This document shows positions 8,302-17,874 of a stretch of DNA of 64,000 nt, in pieces. Position 1 is the stretch's first letter; each line of letters opens with the position of its first letter. The position numbers and the translations under genes are program-made. Origin of the DNA: Alsobacter metallidurans (GTDB lineage: Bacteria; Pseudomonadota; Alphaproteobacteria; Rhizobiales; Beijerinckiaceae); the NCBI RefSeq assembly GCF_014636935.1, contig NZ_BMES01000001.1, positions 1,369,782-1,433,781 of the forward strand, given 5' to 3'. Under the pieces are notes generated by a model, which was given only the letters and a program-made list of their open reading frames with translations, ran no database searches and was not told the origin of the DNA.

Positions 8302-9510
8302 ATGGCGGGCGTTTCGCGTTGGATGGTGGCGGGCCTGTTGGCGGCGCTGCTCGGAGGTTGCGCCGGCGGCCCGCCCAAGGGCGTGCTCGAACCGGTCGGG
8401 AACCTCCCGCCCGGCGCCGCGCTGGTCGCCATCAACGTCGCCACCACGCGCGCCCGCCCGGCCGATGAGCCGATGGCCATGTTCGACGGCGAGCGCGCCA
8501 AGGCGGTGGACCACGCCCGGCTTGTGATTTCGATTCCGCCGAGCCACGTCTCCGGCCTTGTTGAATGGCCCCGCAGCGCCAAGGGCGACCCCCGGCGCAA
8601 TTTCGTGACCGCATCGCGCGACTACGTGTCGGACGCCGCCTTTATCGACAACGTCCGCAAGGCGGTGGCGAGCCGCCCGCCGGCGGATCGCACCATCCTG
8701 GTCTTCGTCCACGGCTACAACACCACCTTCGAGGAATCGGTCTACCGCTTCGCCCAGATCGTCCATGATTCGGGCTTCAAGGGCGTGCCGGTGCTGTTCA
8801 CCTGGCCGTCGCGCGGGCAGCTGCTGCAATACCCGTATGATCGCGAAAGCGCGGTCTATTCGCGCGACGATCTCGAAACCACCCTGCGGCTGCTCGCCAC
8901 CCGCTCGGGCGCGGGCAAGATCGACATCCTGGCCCACAGCATGGGCAACATGCTCACCATGGAGACCATGCGGCAGGCCGCCATCCGGGGCGACGGCCGC
9001 TTCGGCGGCAAGCTCGGCCAGATCATGCTGGCGGCGCCCGACATCGACATCGACGTCTTCCGCCGCCAACTCGCCACCGTCGCTCCGCTCAAGCTCCCCA
9101 TGACGGTGTTCGTCAGCGCCGACGACAAGGCGCTGTCGATCTCGAAATACGTGTGGGGCGGCACGGCCCGCGCTGGCGCAACCGTGGTCTCCGATCCGGA
9201 AGTCATCGCCCGGCTCGCGGCCAGCAACATCACGATCTACGATCTCTCGTCCATTCGGGTGGAAGACTCCACCAACCACACGAAATTTGCCGAGTCGCCC
9301 CAGGTCGTGCAGCTCATCGGCCGCCGCCTCGCCACCGACAACGGCATCGAGACGCGCGGTCCCGGCCTAGGCGAGGGGCTGGTCGCCTTGGGAACCACAC
9401 TCGGAACCACCGTCGGAACGGCCGCCAGCGTGGCGACCGCGGTGCCATCCGCCGTGCTCGGCGGCGCCGCCAATGCGGCCGGCAGCGTGCTCGAGCAGGC
9501 GGCGCCGTAG
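8302..9510 (+). CDS. DUF900-family alpha/beta hydrolase lipoprotein, copy 1
   Basis: A 402-residue protein with a lipoprotein signal (lipobox LLGGC, Cys20), so probably membrane-anchored. The hydrolase core has the oxyanion-type VHGYNTTFEE segment near residue 137, LFTWPSRG, and the nucleophile elbow AHSMGN with Ser213, all characteristic of DUF900. A Gly/Ala/Val-rich stretch forms the C-terminus (residues 360-402). No substrate is known for the family. A paralogue follows 220 bases downstream. The ATG at 8302 has a GGGGG stretch upstream and gives a complete signal peptide. Confidence 0.85.
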   Translation: MAGVSRWMVAGLLAALLGGCAGGPPKGVLEPVGNLPPGAALVAINVATTRARPADEPMAMFDGERAKAVDHARLVISIPPSHVSGLVEWPRSAKGDPRRNFVTASRDYVSDAAFIDNVRKAVASRPPADRTILVFVHGYNTTFEESVYRFAQIVHDSGFKGVPVLFTWPSRGQLLQYPYDRESAVYSRDDLETTLRLLATRSGAGKIDILAHSMGNMLTMETMRQAAIRGDGRFGGKLGQIMLAAPDIDIDVFRRQLATVAPLKLPMTVFVSADDKALSISKYVWGGTARAGATVVSDPEVIARLAASNITIYDLSSIRVEDSTNHTKFAESPQVVQLIGRRLATDNGIETRGPGLGEGLVALGTTLGTTVGTAASVATAVPSAVLGGAANAAGSVLEQAAP

Positions 9511-9552
9511 GCTGCGGCCCGCGCCCTCGGGTGTGTCCCACAGGCCGCAGCC
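9510..9552 (+). terminator. Possible terminator hairpin after the first DUF900 gene
   Basis: A perfect 10-base inverted repeat (GGCTGCGGCC / GGCCGCAGCC) with a 23-base loop begins at the stop codon of the first DUF900 gene. There is no T-run. It would help separate the two paralogues into different transcripts. Confidence 0.4.
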
Positions 9553-9642
9553 GATCGGGAACAACACGCAGCCGCGCCCCCGGTCCCAATTGCGACACGT
9601 TGCGCCCTGATAGCCTTGGCGGAAGCCGCCGCTTGTGCGTCG

Positions 9643-9657
9643 TTAACGCGCGCTTAA
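9643..9657. promoter_or_regulatory. CtrA-type site TTAA-N7-TTAA
   Basis: The sequence TTAACGCGCGCTTAA matches the full alphaproteobacterial CtrA consensus TTAA-N7-TTAA. It lies about 75 bases before the start of the second DUF900 gene, a suitable place to control its promoter. A single match may be chance; the spacing relative to the gene is what makes it worth listing. Confidence 0.4.
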
Positions 9658-9730
9658 GCCCGGCGGAGCGAACTGGGGCGAAGGCCGCCGCCTGGCGGGG
9701 CCGTTTCGCAAAGATCCGGAAGGGGTTGCC

Positions 9731-10963
9731 GTGCCGTCTTGCACGAAGGGATCAGCCGTCGCCACGCCTCGGCGGGCGCTGCGCGGGGCCGCCGCGCTCA
9801 TGCTGGCGCTCGCGGTGGCGGGCTGCGGCGCCAATGCTGGCGGCCTTGCGGGGGTGTCGGCCATGCTGGGCTCCGGCGCGTCCGAGCAGGGCAGGGTGAC
9901 ACGCATCTTCGTGGCCTCCACCCGCAAGCCCGAGAGCGGCGACTCGTCCCGTATCCCGCGCTTCAACCTGTCGGCGATCAGCATCCCGCCCGGCCATCAG
10001 CCCGGCGTGATCGAGAAGCCGAGCTTTGGGTCGGCCAGTCCCGGCCGCCATTTCGTGATCGAGGGCGAGCGCAAGCTCGACGCCCAGCGCTTCCAGCAGG
10101 AGATCGCCACGCAGCTCTCGGGCCGCGTTGGCGTCAGCCGCGACGTGCTGGTCTTCGTGCACGGGTTCAACACCAACTACGACGAAGCCCGGCTTCGTCT
10201 CGCCCAGATCGTCAACGATTCGGGCTTTACCGGCGTGCCCGTGCTGTTCACCTGGCCGTCGCGGGCCCAGATCCTGGCCTACGGCTCCGACAAGGAAAGC
10301 GCCACGGCCTCGCGCGACCATCTCGAGAAGCTCATCGAGGATCTCGGCCAGGCGCCGGGCGTCGGCCGCGTTCACATCCTCGCCCACTCCATGGGCACCT
10401 GGCTCGCCATGGAGGCCATGCGGCAGGCCGCCATCGGCGGCAAGGCGGATCTCGGGGGCCATCTGGGCGAGGTCATGCTGGCTGCGCCCGACATCGATCT
10501 CGACGTCTTCCGCGCCCAGATGAGCCGCCTCGGCTCTGTGGCGCGCGTGTCCGTGTTCGCCGCCGCGGACGACCGGGCCTTGTCGATGTCGAGCACGCTC
10601 GCGGGCGACCGCATGCGTCTGGGCGCGCTGGACCTTAGCAATCCCGAGCACGTCGACGACCTCAAGGGCCTCAACGTGCGCGTCTATGACCTGTCGAAGA
10701 CCAAGAGCTCCGACATGTTCCGCCACGTCACATTCGCGGAAGCTCCCAGCGTCGTGCAGTCCATCGGCACGCAGCTCGCCACGGTGCGCACCGAAGACAA
10801 GGGCATGGAAAACAAGCAGGCCCAGTCCTTCATCGACCCGCAGGCCGGCTCGCCCACCCCCTACGCCGGCGACGGCGTGGCCCCCGCTATCCCGGCCCCC
10901 GTCAGCACGGCCCCGTTGCTGGCGCCGGGGGCGGCGCAAACGCCCTCGTCGGCCGTGCGGTAA
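9731..10963 (+). CDS. DUF900-family alpha/beta hydrolase lipoprotein, copy 2
   Basis: A 410-residue paralogue of the upstream gene, with lipobox AVAGC (Cys32), VHGFNTNYDEA, LFTWPSRAQ and AHSMGTWLAMEAM. The two proteins share nearly every core motif but differ in the N-terminal 80 residues and the C-terminus, which here is a Pro/Ala-rich tail. Start is a GTG with AGGGG a few bases upstream. A CtrA-type site lies in the gap before it, which the first copy lacks, so the two copies may be regulated differently. Function unknown; anchoring suggests an envelope role. Confidence 0.85.
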   Translation: MPSCTKGSAVATPRRALRGAAALMLALAVAGCGANAGGLAGVSAMLGSGASEQGRVTRIFVASTRKPESGDSSRIPRFNLSAISIPPGHQPGVIEKPSFGSASPGRHFVIEGERKLDAQRFQQEIATQLSGRVGVSRDVLVFVHGFNTNYDEARLRLAQIVNDSGFTGVPVLFTWPSRAQILAYGSDKESATASRDHLEKLIEDLGQAPGVGRVHILAHSMGTWLAMEAMRQAAIGGKADLGGHLGEVMLAAPDIDLDVFRAQMSRLGSVARVSVFAAADDRALSMSSTLAGDRMRLGALDLSNPEHVDDLKGLNVRVYDLSKTKSSDMFRHVTFAEAPSVVQSIGTQLATVRTEDKGMENKQAQSFIDPQAGSPTPYAGDGVAPAIPAPVSTAPLLAPGAAQTPSSAVR

Positions 10964-10988
10964 GCCGCCCCTAGTTTAAAGCCTCGCC

Positions 10989-11070
10989 GTCATTGCGAGC
11001 CGGAGGCGAAGCAATCCAGCCTAAATGTCCGGCCATTAGGCTGAGTTGCTTCGCTCACGCTCGCAATGAC
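10989..11070. repeat. Interspersed palindromic repeat, family A
   Basis: GTCATTGCGAGCCGGAGGCG to CTCGCAATGAC, with inner arms GAAGCAATCCAG and CTGAGTTGCTTC. It lies in the 348-base gap between the convergent second DUF900 and DUF3750 genes. The remainder (about 11.12-11.24 kb) holds another GC-rich imperfect palindrome built on GGGGAAGGGGATC / GATCCCCTTCCC. Confidence 0.75.
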
Positions 11071-11311
11071 GGGAGGGTGAAACGGCCATTTGCGAATAGC
11101 TTGAAGCGTCGCGTCGTCTCTCCACCGTCATCCCCGGCCGGAGCGGCGCAGCCGCGGAGGGGAAGGGGATCAGGGCAACGTCGCATTGGGCGCCCAGTCG
11201 CCTGGATCCCCTTCCCGCCGCTTCGCGAGGCCGGGGTTGAGTGTGAAAAGAGTTGGGCCTCACGCCACGAGCGGCGGGCCTTTGTCCACCCCTCCGCCAA
11301 GGCGAAAATCT

Positions 11312-12097
11312 TCACCCCCGCGTCGGGGTGGGGTCCGCATCCCCGATCACCGGCTCGAACGGCCAGCCGATGCGGCCGAAGCCGGGGAGTTTCAGGGCGG
11401 GGCGGCGCAGGTCGACGCCGGCCACGAGGCCGAGCACGTTGACTTCGAGCCCCTCGATCCACCCCACGGTGACGCCCAGCAAGCCGCCTAACGCGACCTG
11501 CACGCCGGTCCGGCTCGGTGTGAGGCCGAAGAGCGAGCCGTCGGCCCGGTAGTCCTTGCCGAGAGCGGTGGGCGGCAGCGCGATGCCGGCCTCCGGAATG
11601 GCGGCGAGCACGAAGTTCACGAAGGTGTTGGAGTTCGGACCTGGCCAGGCCCGGTAGCCGCCCGCCTTGGAGAAAGGATATTGCCGCACGGCGTCGCGCA
11701 CGCGCGGGATCATGGCTTCGGCGGTGGGACCCTCGATGGAGGCGATCTGCTCGGGGTCCTGCCCGAACCAGCGGGCGTCAGGGGCCCAGTTGTCGGTGCG
11801 CACCGGCGAGCCCCAGCCCACCACGTCGTATCGTGTGTAGCGGGCGGCGTCGCGGTCCTTGATCACGATCCATGTGTGATGCGCGAAGATGCCCCGCCAC
11901 CAGCCGACCCGGCCCGCATAGACGCGCAGCATCGCTTCGGGCTTCTGCGTTGCGGGTGGGAGCAGGCCGGCGCTCGACCAGTTCGCGGTCGACCAGTCGC
12001 GCGGGCGGTCCTGCGCGGCCCACCAGGCGGCGTGAAGTCCGAGCGGAAGAATAAACAGGGCGAGAAAACCGAGGAGCACGCGTTTGATCCCGAGCAT
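11312..12097 (-). CDS. DUF3750 membrane-anchored protein
   Basis: A 261-residue protein with one N-terminal membrane helix (residues 5-26) and a periplasmic remainder. The AHHTWIVIKD and YDVVGWGSPV segments and the PGPNSNTFVNF segment are characteristic of the DUF3750 family of proteobacteria. A His and an Asn-Ser-Asn-rich motif are conserved, but no enzyme activity is established for the family. It reads towards the second DUF900 gene and has its own promoter region beside the toxin gene. I infer no function. Confidence 0.8.
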   Translation of the reverse strand: MLGIKRVLLGFLALFILPLGLHAAWWAAQDRPRDWSTANWSSAGLLPPATQKPEAMLRVYAGRVGWWRGIFAHHTWIVIKDRDAARYTRYDVVGWGSPVRTDNWAPDARWFGQDPEQIASIEGPTAEAMIPRVRDAVRQYPFSKAGGYRAWPGPNSNTFVNFVLAAIPEAGIALPPTALGKDYRADGSLFGLTPSRTGVQVALGGLLGVTVGWIEGLEVNVLGLVAGVDLRRPALKLPGFGRIGWPFEPVIGDADPTPTRG

Positions 12098-12150
12098 GAC
12101 GGGAGCAAATGGGGATCCACGACGGCGTAACCAAGGCGCGCGTAGCCCGA

Positions 12151-12570
12151 TCAGGCAGCCTCGCTGACAAAGCGGACGTGACCCGCTGTCGCGGGCGAGC
12201 GGCGGGCGGCCCCGTAGAAGCGGCGGTCGGCGGTGACCAGAGGCATGGCGAGCGCCTGCGCGAGTGCGAGGTAGATGCAGGAATAGATCGGCTCGCTGAT
12301 GATCTGCGCCAACCGGAACGCCTCACGAAGATGGGGGTCCGACGGCGACATCTCGATCGCGAGCTGGCTCAGGCGCCGCTCCATGCCCGAAAGCTGCTTC
12401 TGGGGCAGCTCGCCCCGGGCCGACAGCGTGCGAAGCGCGCCCCGCACCTCGGCCGCCAGGATGTCGGGCGCTCGCAGCCGGCAGCGCTCGAGCAGCGCGA
12501 GGCTGGCCTCGGTTTCTTCGCAGACAACGAACCAGCTCAGCGCCACGCTGGCGTCGATCAGCATCTTCAC
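12151..12570 (-). CDS. PIN-domain ribonuclease toxin, VapC-like
   Basis: A 139-residue PIN-domain protein. The first acidic residue is in MLIDASVALSWFV, a Glu in DILAAEVRGAL, and later acidic positions in the YLALAQALAMPLVTADRRF segment; these make the Mg-binding site of VapC RNases. The start is a GTG that overlaps the antitoxin stop codon by 4 bases (GTGA), so the two are translationally coupled. An ATG two codons inside is the alternative start. Together with the upstream gene it forms a type II toxin-antitoxin module. Confidence 0.85.
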   Translation of the reverse strand: MKMLIDASVALSWFVVCEETEASLALLERCRLRAPDILAAEVRGALRTLSARGELPQKQLSGMERRLSQLAIEMSPSDPHLREAFRLAQIISEPIYSCIYLALAQALAMPLVTADRRFYGAARRSPATAGHVRFVSEAA

Positions 12571-12857
12571 CGGACGATCTCCGTCGGGTCCGGGCCGCCG
12601 ATCATGGCGTCCCGCTCCAGCCGCTGGCTGCGCAGAATCGAAATGGGATTGCTCGTCACGGACAGCATCTTGCCGTAGCGGTAGAAGTCCGCCTGCCGCC
12701 TGGCCCAGGTTTGCTGGGCCTGGCCGCGCGAGTCGGCGAAGAAACGCATCAGGATGCGCCGCGCCTCATCCTCGATGGAATCGTGGTGCTCCGCGGCCCC
12801 GCGCGCCAGCGCGACAAGAACGTCTTGGGGAAGAGAGTTGATCGTGATAGTCGCCAT
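12567..12857 (-). CDS. Ribbon-helix-helix antitoxin, FitA/VapB-like
   Basis: A 96-residue protein. The N-terminus (MATITINSLPQDVLVALARG) forms the beta strand and first helix of a FitA-type Arc/MetJ DNA-binding domain, and the second helix contains SIEDEARRILMRFF. The C-terminal half would wrap the PIN toxin. Coupled by a 4-base overlap to the toxin gene. Its promoter region contains an inverted repeat that could be the operator for auto-repression. Confidence 0.85.
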   Translation of the reverse strand: MATITINSLPQDVLVALARGAAEHHDSIEDEARRILMRFFADSRGQAQQTWARRQADFYRYGKMLSVTSNPISILRSQRLERDAMIGGPDPTEIVR

Positions 12858-12920
12858 GGAGGCAGACTAGAACATGCGGCTTAACGGCCAGTATCTTCAT
12901 CCAACACGAATGTAATCGCG

Positions 12921-12953
12921 TATGGGTTGTATAGAAATAGGACGCAACCCATA
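12921..12953. promoter_or_regulatory. Inverted repeat between the mutase gene end and the antitoxin gene
   Basis: TATGGGTTG and CAACCCATA form a perfect 9-base dyad with a 15-base spacer in an AT-richer stretch, 64-96 bases before the antitoxin start. It could be an operator for the toxin-antitoxin pair or a terminator for the methylmalonyl-CoA mutase operon, which ends at 12980 on the same strand. Spacing suits either. Confidence 0.45.
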
Positions 12954-12979
12954 TGATGTAATGATCGCGCGACGCTGCG

Positions 12980-15130
12980 CTACTCGGCCGCCTGCCGCGG
13001 CGCATAGCCCAGCCGCCTGTTGAGCTCCTCCAGCAGGCTCACGGCCGCGTCCGCGATCACGGTTCCGGGGGGGAAGATCGCCGACGCGCCAGCCTGGCGC
13101 AGCGCCTCGAAATCGCCCGGCGGGATCACGCCGCCCACCACGATCATGATGTCCGGCCGGCCGGCCTCCGCCAGCGCCGCCTTGAGTTCGGGCACAAGCG
13201 TCAGGTGCCCGGCCGCCAGCGACGACACGCCGACGATGTGGACGTCGTTCTCCACCGCCTGCCGGGCCGCCTCGGCCGGGGTGGCGAAGAGGGGCCCGAT
13301 GTCGACGTCGAAGCCGAGATCCGCGAAGGCGGACGCGATCACCTTCTGGCCGCGGTCGTGCCCGTCCTGCCCCATCTTGGCGACCAGGATGCGCGGCCTG
13401 CGGCCGTCGGCCTCCGCGAAATCCTCCACCAGCGTCTGCACGCGCGAGACCGACATGGCTCCCACCTCCCGCTTGTAAACGCCCGAGATGGAGCGAATGT
13501 CCGCCCGGTGGCGGCCGAACACCTTTTCGAGCGCCATCGAGATCTCGCCCACGGTCGCCTTGGCGCGCGCCGCGTCGACGGCCAGCGCCAGCAGGTTGGC
13601 GTTTCCCTGCGCGCCGTTGGTGAGCGCCGTCAACGCCGCCTCCACGGCCACGGGGTCGCGCTCGGCCTTGAGGCGCGCGAGCTTTTCGAGCTGCTGCGCC
13701 CGCACGGAGGCGTTCTCGACCTTGAGCACCTCGATGGGCCGGTCGTCATTGGGGCGGAACTTGTTCACGCCGATCACCGACTGCTTGCCGCCGTCGATGC
13801 GCGCCTGCGTCTTGGCGGCCGCCTCCTCGATGCGCAGCTTGGGGATGCCGGCCTCGATCGCCTTGGCCATGCCGCCGAGCTGCTCCACCTCGCCGATATG
13901 CTCCCAAGCCTTCTGGGCGAGCTCGGCCGTGAGCCGCTCCACGTAGAAGGAACCGCCCCAAGGGTCGATGATGCGCGTCGTGCCGCTCTCCTGCTGCAGG
14001 AAGAGCTGCGTGTTGCGGGCGATGCGGGCCGAGAAGTCGGTGGGCAGCGCCAGCGCCTCGTCGAGCGCGTTGGTGTGCAGCGACTGGGTATGCCCCTGCG
14101 TGGCCGCCATGGCCTCGATCTGGGTGCGCACGACGTTGTTGAACACGTCCTGCGCGGTGAGCGACCAGCCCGACGTCTGCGAGTGGGTGCGCAGCGGCAG
14201 CGACTTGTCGCTTTTGGGCCCGAACGGCTTCACCAGCTCGGCCCACAGGAGCCTGGCGGCGCGCAGCTTGGCGACTTCCATGAAGAAGTTCATGCCGATG
14301 GCCCAGAAGAACGACAGCCGCGGCGCGAACTGGTCCACCGTGAGCCCGGCGCCGATGCCGGCGCGCAGGTATTCGACGCCATCCGCCAGCGTATAGGCGA
14401 GCTCCAGGTCCTGCGTCGCGCCCGCTTCCTGCATGTGGTAGCCGGAAATCGAGATCGAGTTGAACTTCGACATCCGCTGCGACGTGTATGCGAAGATGTC
14501 CGAGATGATCCGCATCGAGGGCGCCGGCGGGTAGATGTAGGTGTTGCGGACCATGAACTCCTTCAGGATGTCGTTCTGAATGGTTCCGCTCAACTTTTCG
14601 GCCGGAACGCCCTGCTCCTCGGCCGCCACGATAAACAGCGCCAGCACGGGCAGCACCGCGCCGTTCATGGTCATCGACACGCTCATCTGGTCGAGCGGGA
14701 TGCCCGAAAACAGCGTCCGCATGTCGTAGATGGAGTCGATCGCCACGCCCGCCATGCCGACGTCGCCGGCCACGCGCGGGTGGTCCGAGTCGTAGCCCCG
14801 GTGGGTGGCGAGATCGAACGCCACCGACAGGCCCTTCTGCCCGGCCGCGAGGTTGCGCCGGTAGAACGCGTTGGAATCCTCCGCCGTGGAGAAGCCCGCG
14901 TATTGGCGCACCGTCCAGGGCTGGTTCACGTACATGGTCGGGTAGGGGCCGCGCAGATAGGGCGGCAGCCCCGGCAATGTGTCCACGGCCGCCAGCCCGG
15001 CCCGGTCCGCCTGCGTGTAGACCGGCTTCACCGCGATGTCCTCGGGCGTCATCCAGGCTTCGCCGCCGGCCGATGGCGGGCACGCGACGGTCTCGAACGG
15101 GATGGCGGAGAAATCCGGGATGCGGGTCAT
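12980..15130 (-). CDS. scpA: Methylmalonyl-CoA mutase, catalytic large subunit
   Basis: A 716-residue adenosylcobalamin enzyme that interconverts methylmalonyl-CoA and succinyl-CoA, in propionate breakdown and the ethylmalonyl-CoA pathway. The TIM-barrel half shows [20 protein letters not shown] and [12 protein letters not shown]. The C-terminal B12 domain carries DGHDRG, with the cobalt-ligand His591, then later GGVIPPGDF. Length is normal. AAGGA precedes the ATG at 15130. It follows the small subunit gene by 90 bases on the same strand. MutB is an equivalent name. Confidence 0.96.
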   Translation of the reverse strand: MTRIPDFSAIPFETVACPPSAGGEAWMTPEDIAVKPVYTQADRAGLAAVDTLPGLPPYLRGPYPTMYVNQPWTVRQYAGFSTAEDSNAFYRRNLAAGQKGLSVAFDLATHRGYDSDHPRVAGDVGMAGVAIDSIYDMRTLFSGIPLDQMSVSMTMNGAVLPVLALFIVAAEEQGVPAEKLSGTIQNDILKEFMVRNTYIYPPAPSMRIISDIFAYTSQRMSKFNSISISGYHMQEAGATQDLELAYTLADGVEYLRAGIGAGLTVDQFAPRLSFFWAIGMNFFMEVAKLRAARLLWAELVKPFGPKSDKSLPLRTHSQTSGWSLTAQDVFNNVVRTQIEAMAATQGHTQSLHTNALDEALALPTDFSARIARNTQLFLQQESGTTRIIDPWGGSFYVERLTAELAQKAWEHIGEVEQLGGMAKAIEAGIPKLRIEEAAAKTQARIDGGKQSVIGVNKFRPNDDRPIEVLKVENASVRAQQLEKLARLKAERDPVAVEAALTALTNGAQGNANLLALAVDAARAKATVGEISMALEKVFGRHRADIRSISGVYKREVGAMSVSRVQTLVEDFAEADGRRPRILVAKMGQDGHDRGQKVIASAFADLGFDVDIGPLFATPAEAARQAVENDVHIVGVSSLAAGHLTLVPELKAALAEAGRPDIMIVVGGVIPPGDFEALRQAGASAIFPPGTVIADAAVSLLEELNRRLGYAPRQAAE

Positions 15131-15220
15131 GGACGGTCCTTGCGCTCAGCCCAAATTAACATGCGGCCCGCGGCTCCGTCGAACAGCGGCGCCACGGCAA
15201 TAAGTCTGACGCGCGCCGCT

Positions 15221-17083
15221 TCAGCCCAGCGCCGCCTGCGCGTCGCGCAGCGCCGCCACCACGTCCATGCCGGCGAACACGAAGCCGCCGACCCCGGCGG
15301 CCGCGAGCGCGGCCTCCATCTCGCCGGGCCTGCCCGCGAGGTAAACCCGCCGCGCCCCGGCGCCGGCGAGCGCCCGTGCGGCCTCGGCGGCCTCGCGCCC
15401 GTAGATGTCGTCCGACGCGCACAGGCAGGCGAGCGGCGCGCCGCTCGCCCGGAACGCCGCCGCCAGCGCGTCGAGGTCCGTGGCGCCGTCCGCGCGCGCA
15501 AAGCCGTCATTCGACACGGCCGCGATGCCGCCGGCCTCGAACAGGTTCTTGCTGAACGTCGCCCGGGCCGTGAACGCCGATATGGGCCCAAGATTGGCCA
15601 GAAACACGCTCGGCTGGCCGCCCGACGCCCGCATTGCGTCGGCGGCGTCGCGCAGCGCCTCGAAGGGCTCGGCCGGCCGCCAAGCCGGCAGCGGCTCCAC
15701 GCCCGAAAACATCGGCGCGGCAACCACGGCCGGCGCCGGCGCCAGCACATCAACGGGCTTCTCGCGCACGTCCGGGAACTCGCTCACGCCCGTGATCGCG
15801 TCCTTGCGGCGCGCCGCCGCTTTTTCGCGCTCCGCCCGCGTAGCCGCAACTTTCTCCTGCAGCAGCCCGGCTTCCAGCGCGGCCGGCAAGCCTCCGGCTT
15901 TCTCCAGCTCCTGCAGCAGCCCCCAGGCTGCGCCGCAGAGCTCGTCCGTCAGCGCCTCCAGCCCGCCCGCGCCGGCCGCCGGGTCGGCCACCCGGGCGAG
16001 GTTGCTTTCCTCCAGCAGCACGAGCTGCGTGTTGCGGGCCACGCGCCGCGCAAAGGCGTCCGGCAGGCCCAGCGCCTGGGTGAACGGCAGCACGCTGATG
16101 CTGTCGGCCCCGCCGACGCCGGCCGCAAACACCGCCACGGTCTGGCGCAGCAGGTTCACCCAGGGGTCGCGACGCGTCATCATGCGCCACGCCGTTTCGG
16201 CATGGATGCGGATCGGCCGGGGCGCCAGCCCGCTCGCGGCTTCCACCCGCGCCCAAAGCCGCCGCAGCGCCCGGAACTTCGCGATGGTGAGGAACTGGTC
16301 CGCATCCGCGGCCAGCCGGAAGCCGATCAGCCCGCGCGCCGCGTCGAGGTCGAACCCGCCCGCCTCCAGAGCCCGCCAGTAGGTGAGCGCCGACGCCATC
16401 GCATAAGCGAGCTCCTGCGCTTCCGATCCGCCGGCCGCGTGCACGATCCGGCCATCCGCCGCCGCGATCGGCCCCTTGAAGCCGCGATCCGCGAGCGAGC
16501 GTGTCATGCCGGCGAACATCCCGGCCAGCTGCGGCCACGCGACGGGCAGGCCGCCCAGCATCAGCATCTGCCCCATGGGGTCGTAGCCGAACGCGATGCT
16601 GACCTCGCTTGGCTGAAGCCCGCGCGCCTCCACAAGCGCGGCGATGGCTTCGGACGCGTCCTTGCACGCAAAGGAGAGGTCAATCTCCAGGTGGATGGCG
16701 TCCAGCATCACGCCGTCCAGCGCCGCCGCCACGGTCTCGCGCGAGCCGTCCGGCAGCCCGAACCCATGCGCGCCCTGCGCGCCCGCGAACACGAGTTGCA
16801 GCCCGGTCGCGCCGCCTTCCAGGTCCCTCATCGCCTGCGCGTGCGCCTGCCCGACTTCGGGATTGTCAACGCGCTGCAGCACGTTCCAGCCAGCGCCCGG
16901 CGCTCGTCCGGCGATCGGCGCGACGCCTTCCGCCTTCCCGTAGAGCGGCTCGATGCGCAGCCCGTCATAGGTGCGGCCCACCAGCGTGCGCTCGAAATCC
17001 TTGCCCTTCAGCACCGCGTCCACCAGGGACGTCCACTGTTCGCGGGTCGGAATCGGAAAGGAGGAGACGAAGGGCTGCGTCAT
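15221..17083 (-). CDS. mutA: Methylmalonyl-CoA mutase, small (non-catalytic) subunit
   Basis: A 620-residue partner of the catalytic subunit. It keeps the mutase barrel fold (LRIEPLYGKAEG, LEIDLSFACKDASEA, VARNTQLVLLEESNLARVAD), but its C-terminal B12-like domain has SAFTAR where the large subunit has DGHDRG, so it lacks the cobalt-binding His. This is normal for MutA. The ATG at 17083 (MTQPFVSSFPIP) is the start; the reading frame is open further upstream but looks noncoding. First gene of a mutA-scpA operon. Confidence 0.92.
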   Translation of the reverse strand: MTQPFVSSFPIPTREQWTSLVDAVLKGKDFERTLVGRTYDGLRIEPLYGKAEGVAPIAGRAPGAGWNVLQRVDNPEVGQAHAQAMRDLEGGATGLQLVFAGAQGAHGFGLPDGSRETVAAALDGVMLDAIHLEIDLSFACKDASEAIAALVEARGLQPSEVSIAFGYDPMGQMLMLGGLPVAWPQLAGMFAGMTRSLADRGFKGPIAAADGRIVHAAGGSEAQELAYAMASALTYWRALEAGGFDLDAARGLIGFRLAADADQFLTIAKFRALRRLWARVEAASGLAPRPIRIHAETAWRMMTRRDPWVNLLRQTVAVFAAGVGGADSISVLPFTQALGLPDAFARRVARNTQLVLLEESNLARVADPAAGAGGLEALTDELCGAAWGLLQELEKAGGLPAALEAGLLQEKVAATRAEREKAAARRKDAITGVSEFPDVREKPVDVLAPAPAVVAAPMFSGVEPLPAWRPAEPFEALRDAADAMRASGGQPSVFLANLGPISAFTARATFSKNLFEAGGIAAVSNDGFARADGATDLDALAAAFRASGAPLACLCASDDIYGREAAEAARALAGAGARRVYLAGRPGEMEAALAAAGVGGFVFAGMDVVAALRDAQAALG

Positions 17084-17211
17084 CCGGGGCGCTCGCTGAA
17101 GGTCCTTGGTGGCCCGGACCATGCCACGCCGCCCCCGCCCCGCGCCACCCTCCGTTCGGCGAACGGTCTGGCGCGGCTCGTTCCCGGTGGCGGGTGGGCC
17201 CCCATCTTTGC

Positions 17212-17424
17212 GAGAAGCAAAGCGACGAGGCGAGCCAGACGCCGGGTCAAGGCGCCGAGCCCACTGGCCCACCATCAGCTGGATTGCTTCGCTGCCGCTC
17301 GCAATGACGGGGAGGGTGTCCCCAGTACCGACGCCTCGCCGTCATTGCGAGCCGGACGCGAAGCAATCCAGTCTAAGAGCCGGGCGTTAGGCTGGATTAC
17401 GTTCGCGGCCCTCGCAACCGAGGG
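17212..17424. repeat. Two tandem family A palindromic repeats
   Basis: One degenerate unit spans about 17212-17310 and ends GGATTGCTTCGCTG then CTCGCAATGAC. A second spans 17339-17424 and begins GTCATTGCGAGCCGG. They fill most of the 380-base gap between mutA and the DUF4332 gene. No gene was seen in the gap; the mutA promoter should lie in 17084-17210. Confidence 0.7.
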
Positions 17425-17463
17425 GAGGGCCCCGGTGAACGAACTTCGCCCTCGCCCGAACGC

Positions 17464-17874
17464 TCAGTAAGTCAGCGCGGGCGTCAGCGCCTTGGCGTCT
17501 TCCACCCACTTCGCCACCACGGTCTCGCTCGGCAGCTGGCGCACGAGCTTCTTCTTGAGGTTGGCGTCCGCCATGGCCTTGGCCAGGTTGGCGGCGTTGC
17601 GGGTGCGCAGTTCCTTAACGGTGTCGACGCCGGCCGCCTCGAGCAGCTCGGAATATTCCTCGCCGACGCCCTTTACGCGCATCAGGTCGGCCATGTTGGC
17701 CCATTTCAGGATCTGGCTTTCGTCGAGCCCGGCCGCGGCGGCGAGCTCCTTGCGGCTTGCCGGCGACTTGGCGCGCTCCAGCAGCGCCGCCGTGGTGGCG
17801 ACGCCGGCGCCCTTGAGCTTCTCGGCGAATTTGGGCCCGATGCCCTCGATGGTGGCGATGGAATAGGACGACAT
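17464..17874 (-). CDS. DUF4332 helix-hairpin-helix protein
   Basis: A 136-residue cytoplasmic protein with two helix-hairpin-helix-like motifs: IEGIGPKFAEKLKGAGV at residues 9-25 and RVKGVGEEYSELLEAAGV near 66-83. This matches DUF4332, which resembles the non-specific DNA-binding HhH fold. GGGGAG lies upstream of the ATG. Downstream of the DUF2267-like gene on the same strand, with a GC-rich hairpin between. No known role. Confidence 0.8.
   Translation of the reverse strand: MSSYSIATIEGIGPKFAEKLKGAGVATTAALLERAKSPASRKELAAAAGLDESQILKWANMADLMRVKGVGEEYSELLEAAGVDTVKELRTRNAANLAKAMADANLKKKLVRQLPSETVVAKWVEDAKALTPALTY

Noticed and set aside
13205-17470. A very long open reading frame on the plus strand (over 1400 codons) opposite the methylmalonyl-CoA mutase genes
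   Set aside because: It is antisense to two clear mutase genes, Arg/His/Pro-rich with no domain pattern, and is the usual by-product of high-GC third positions.
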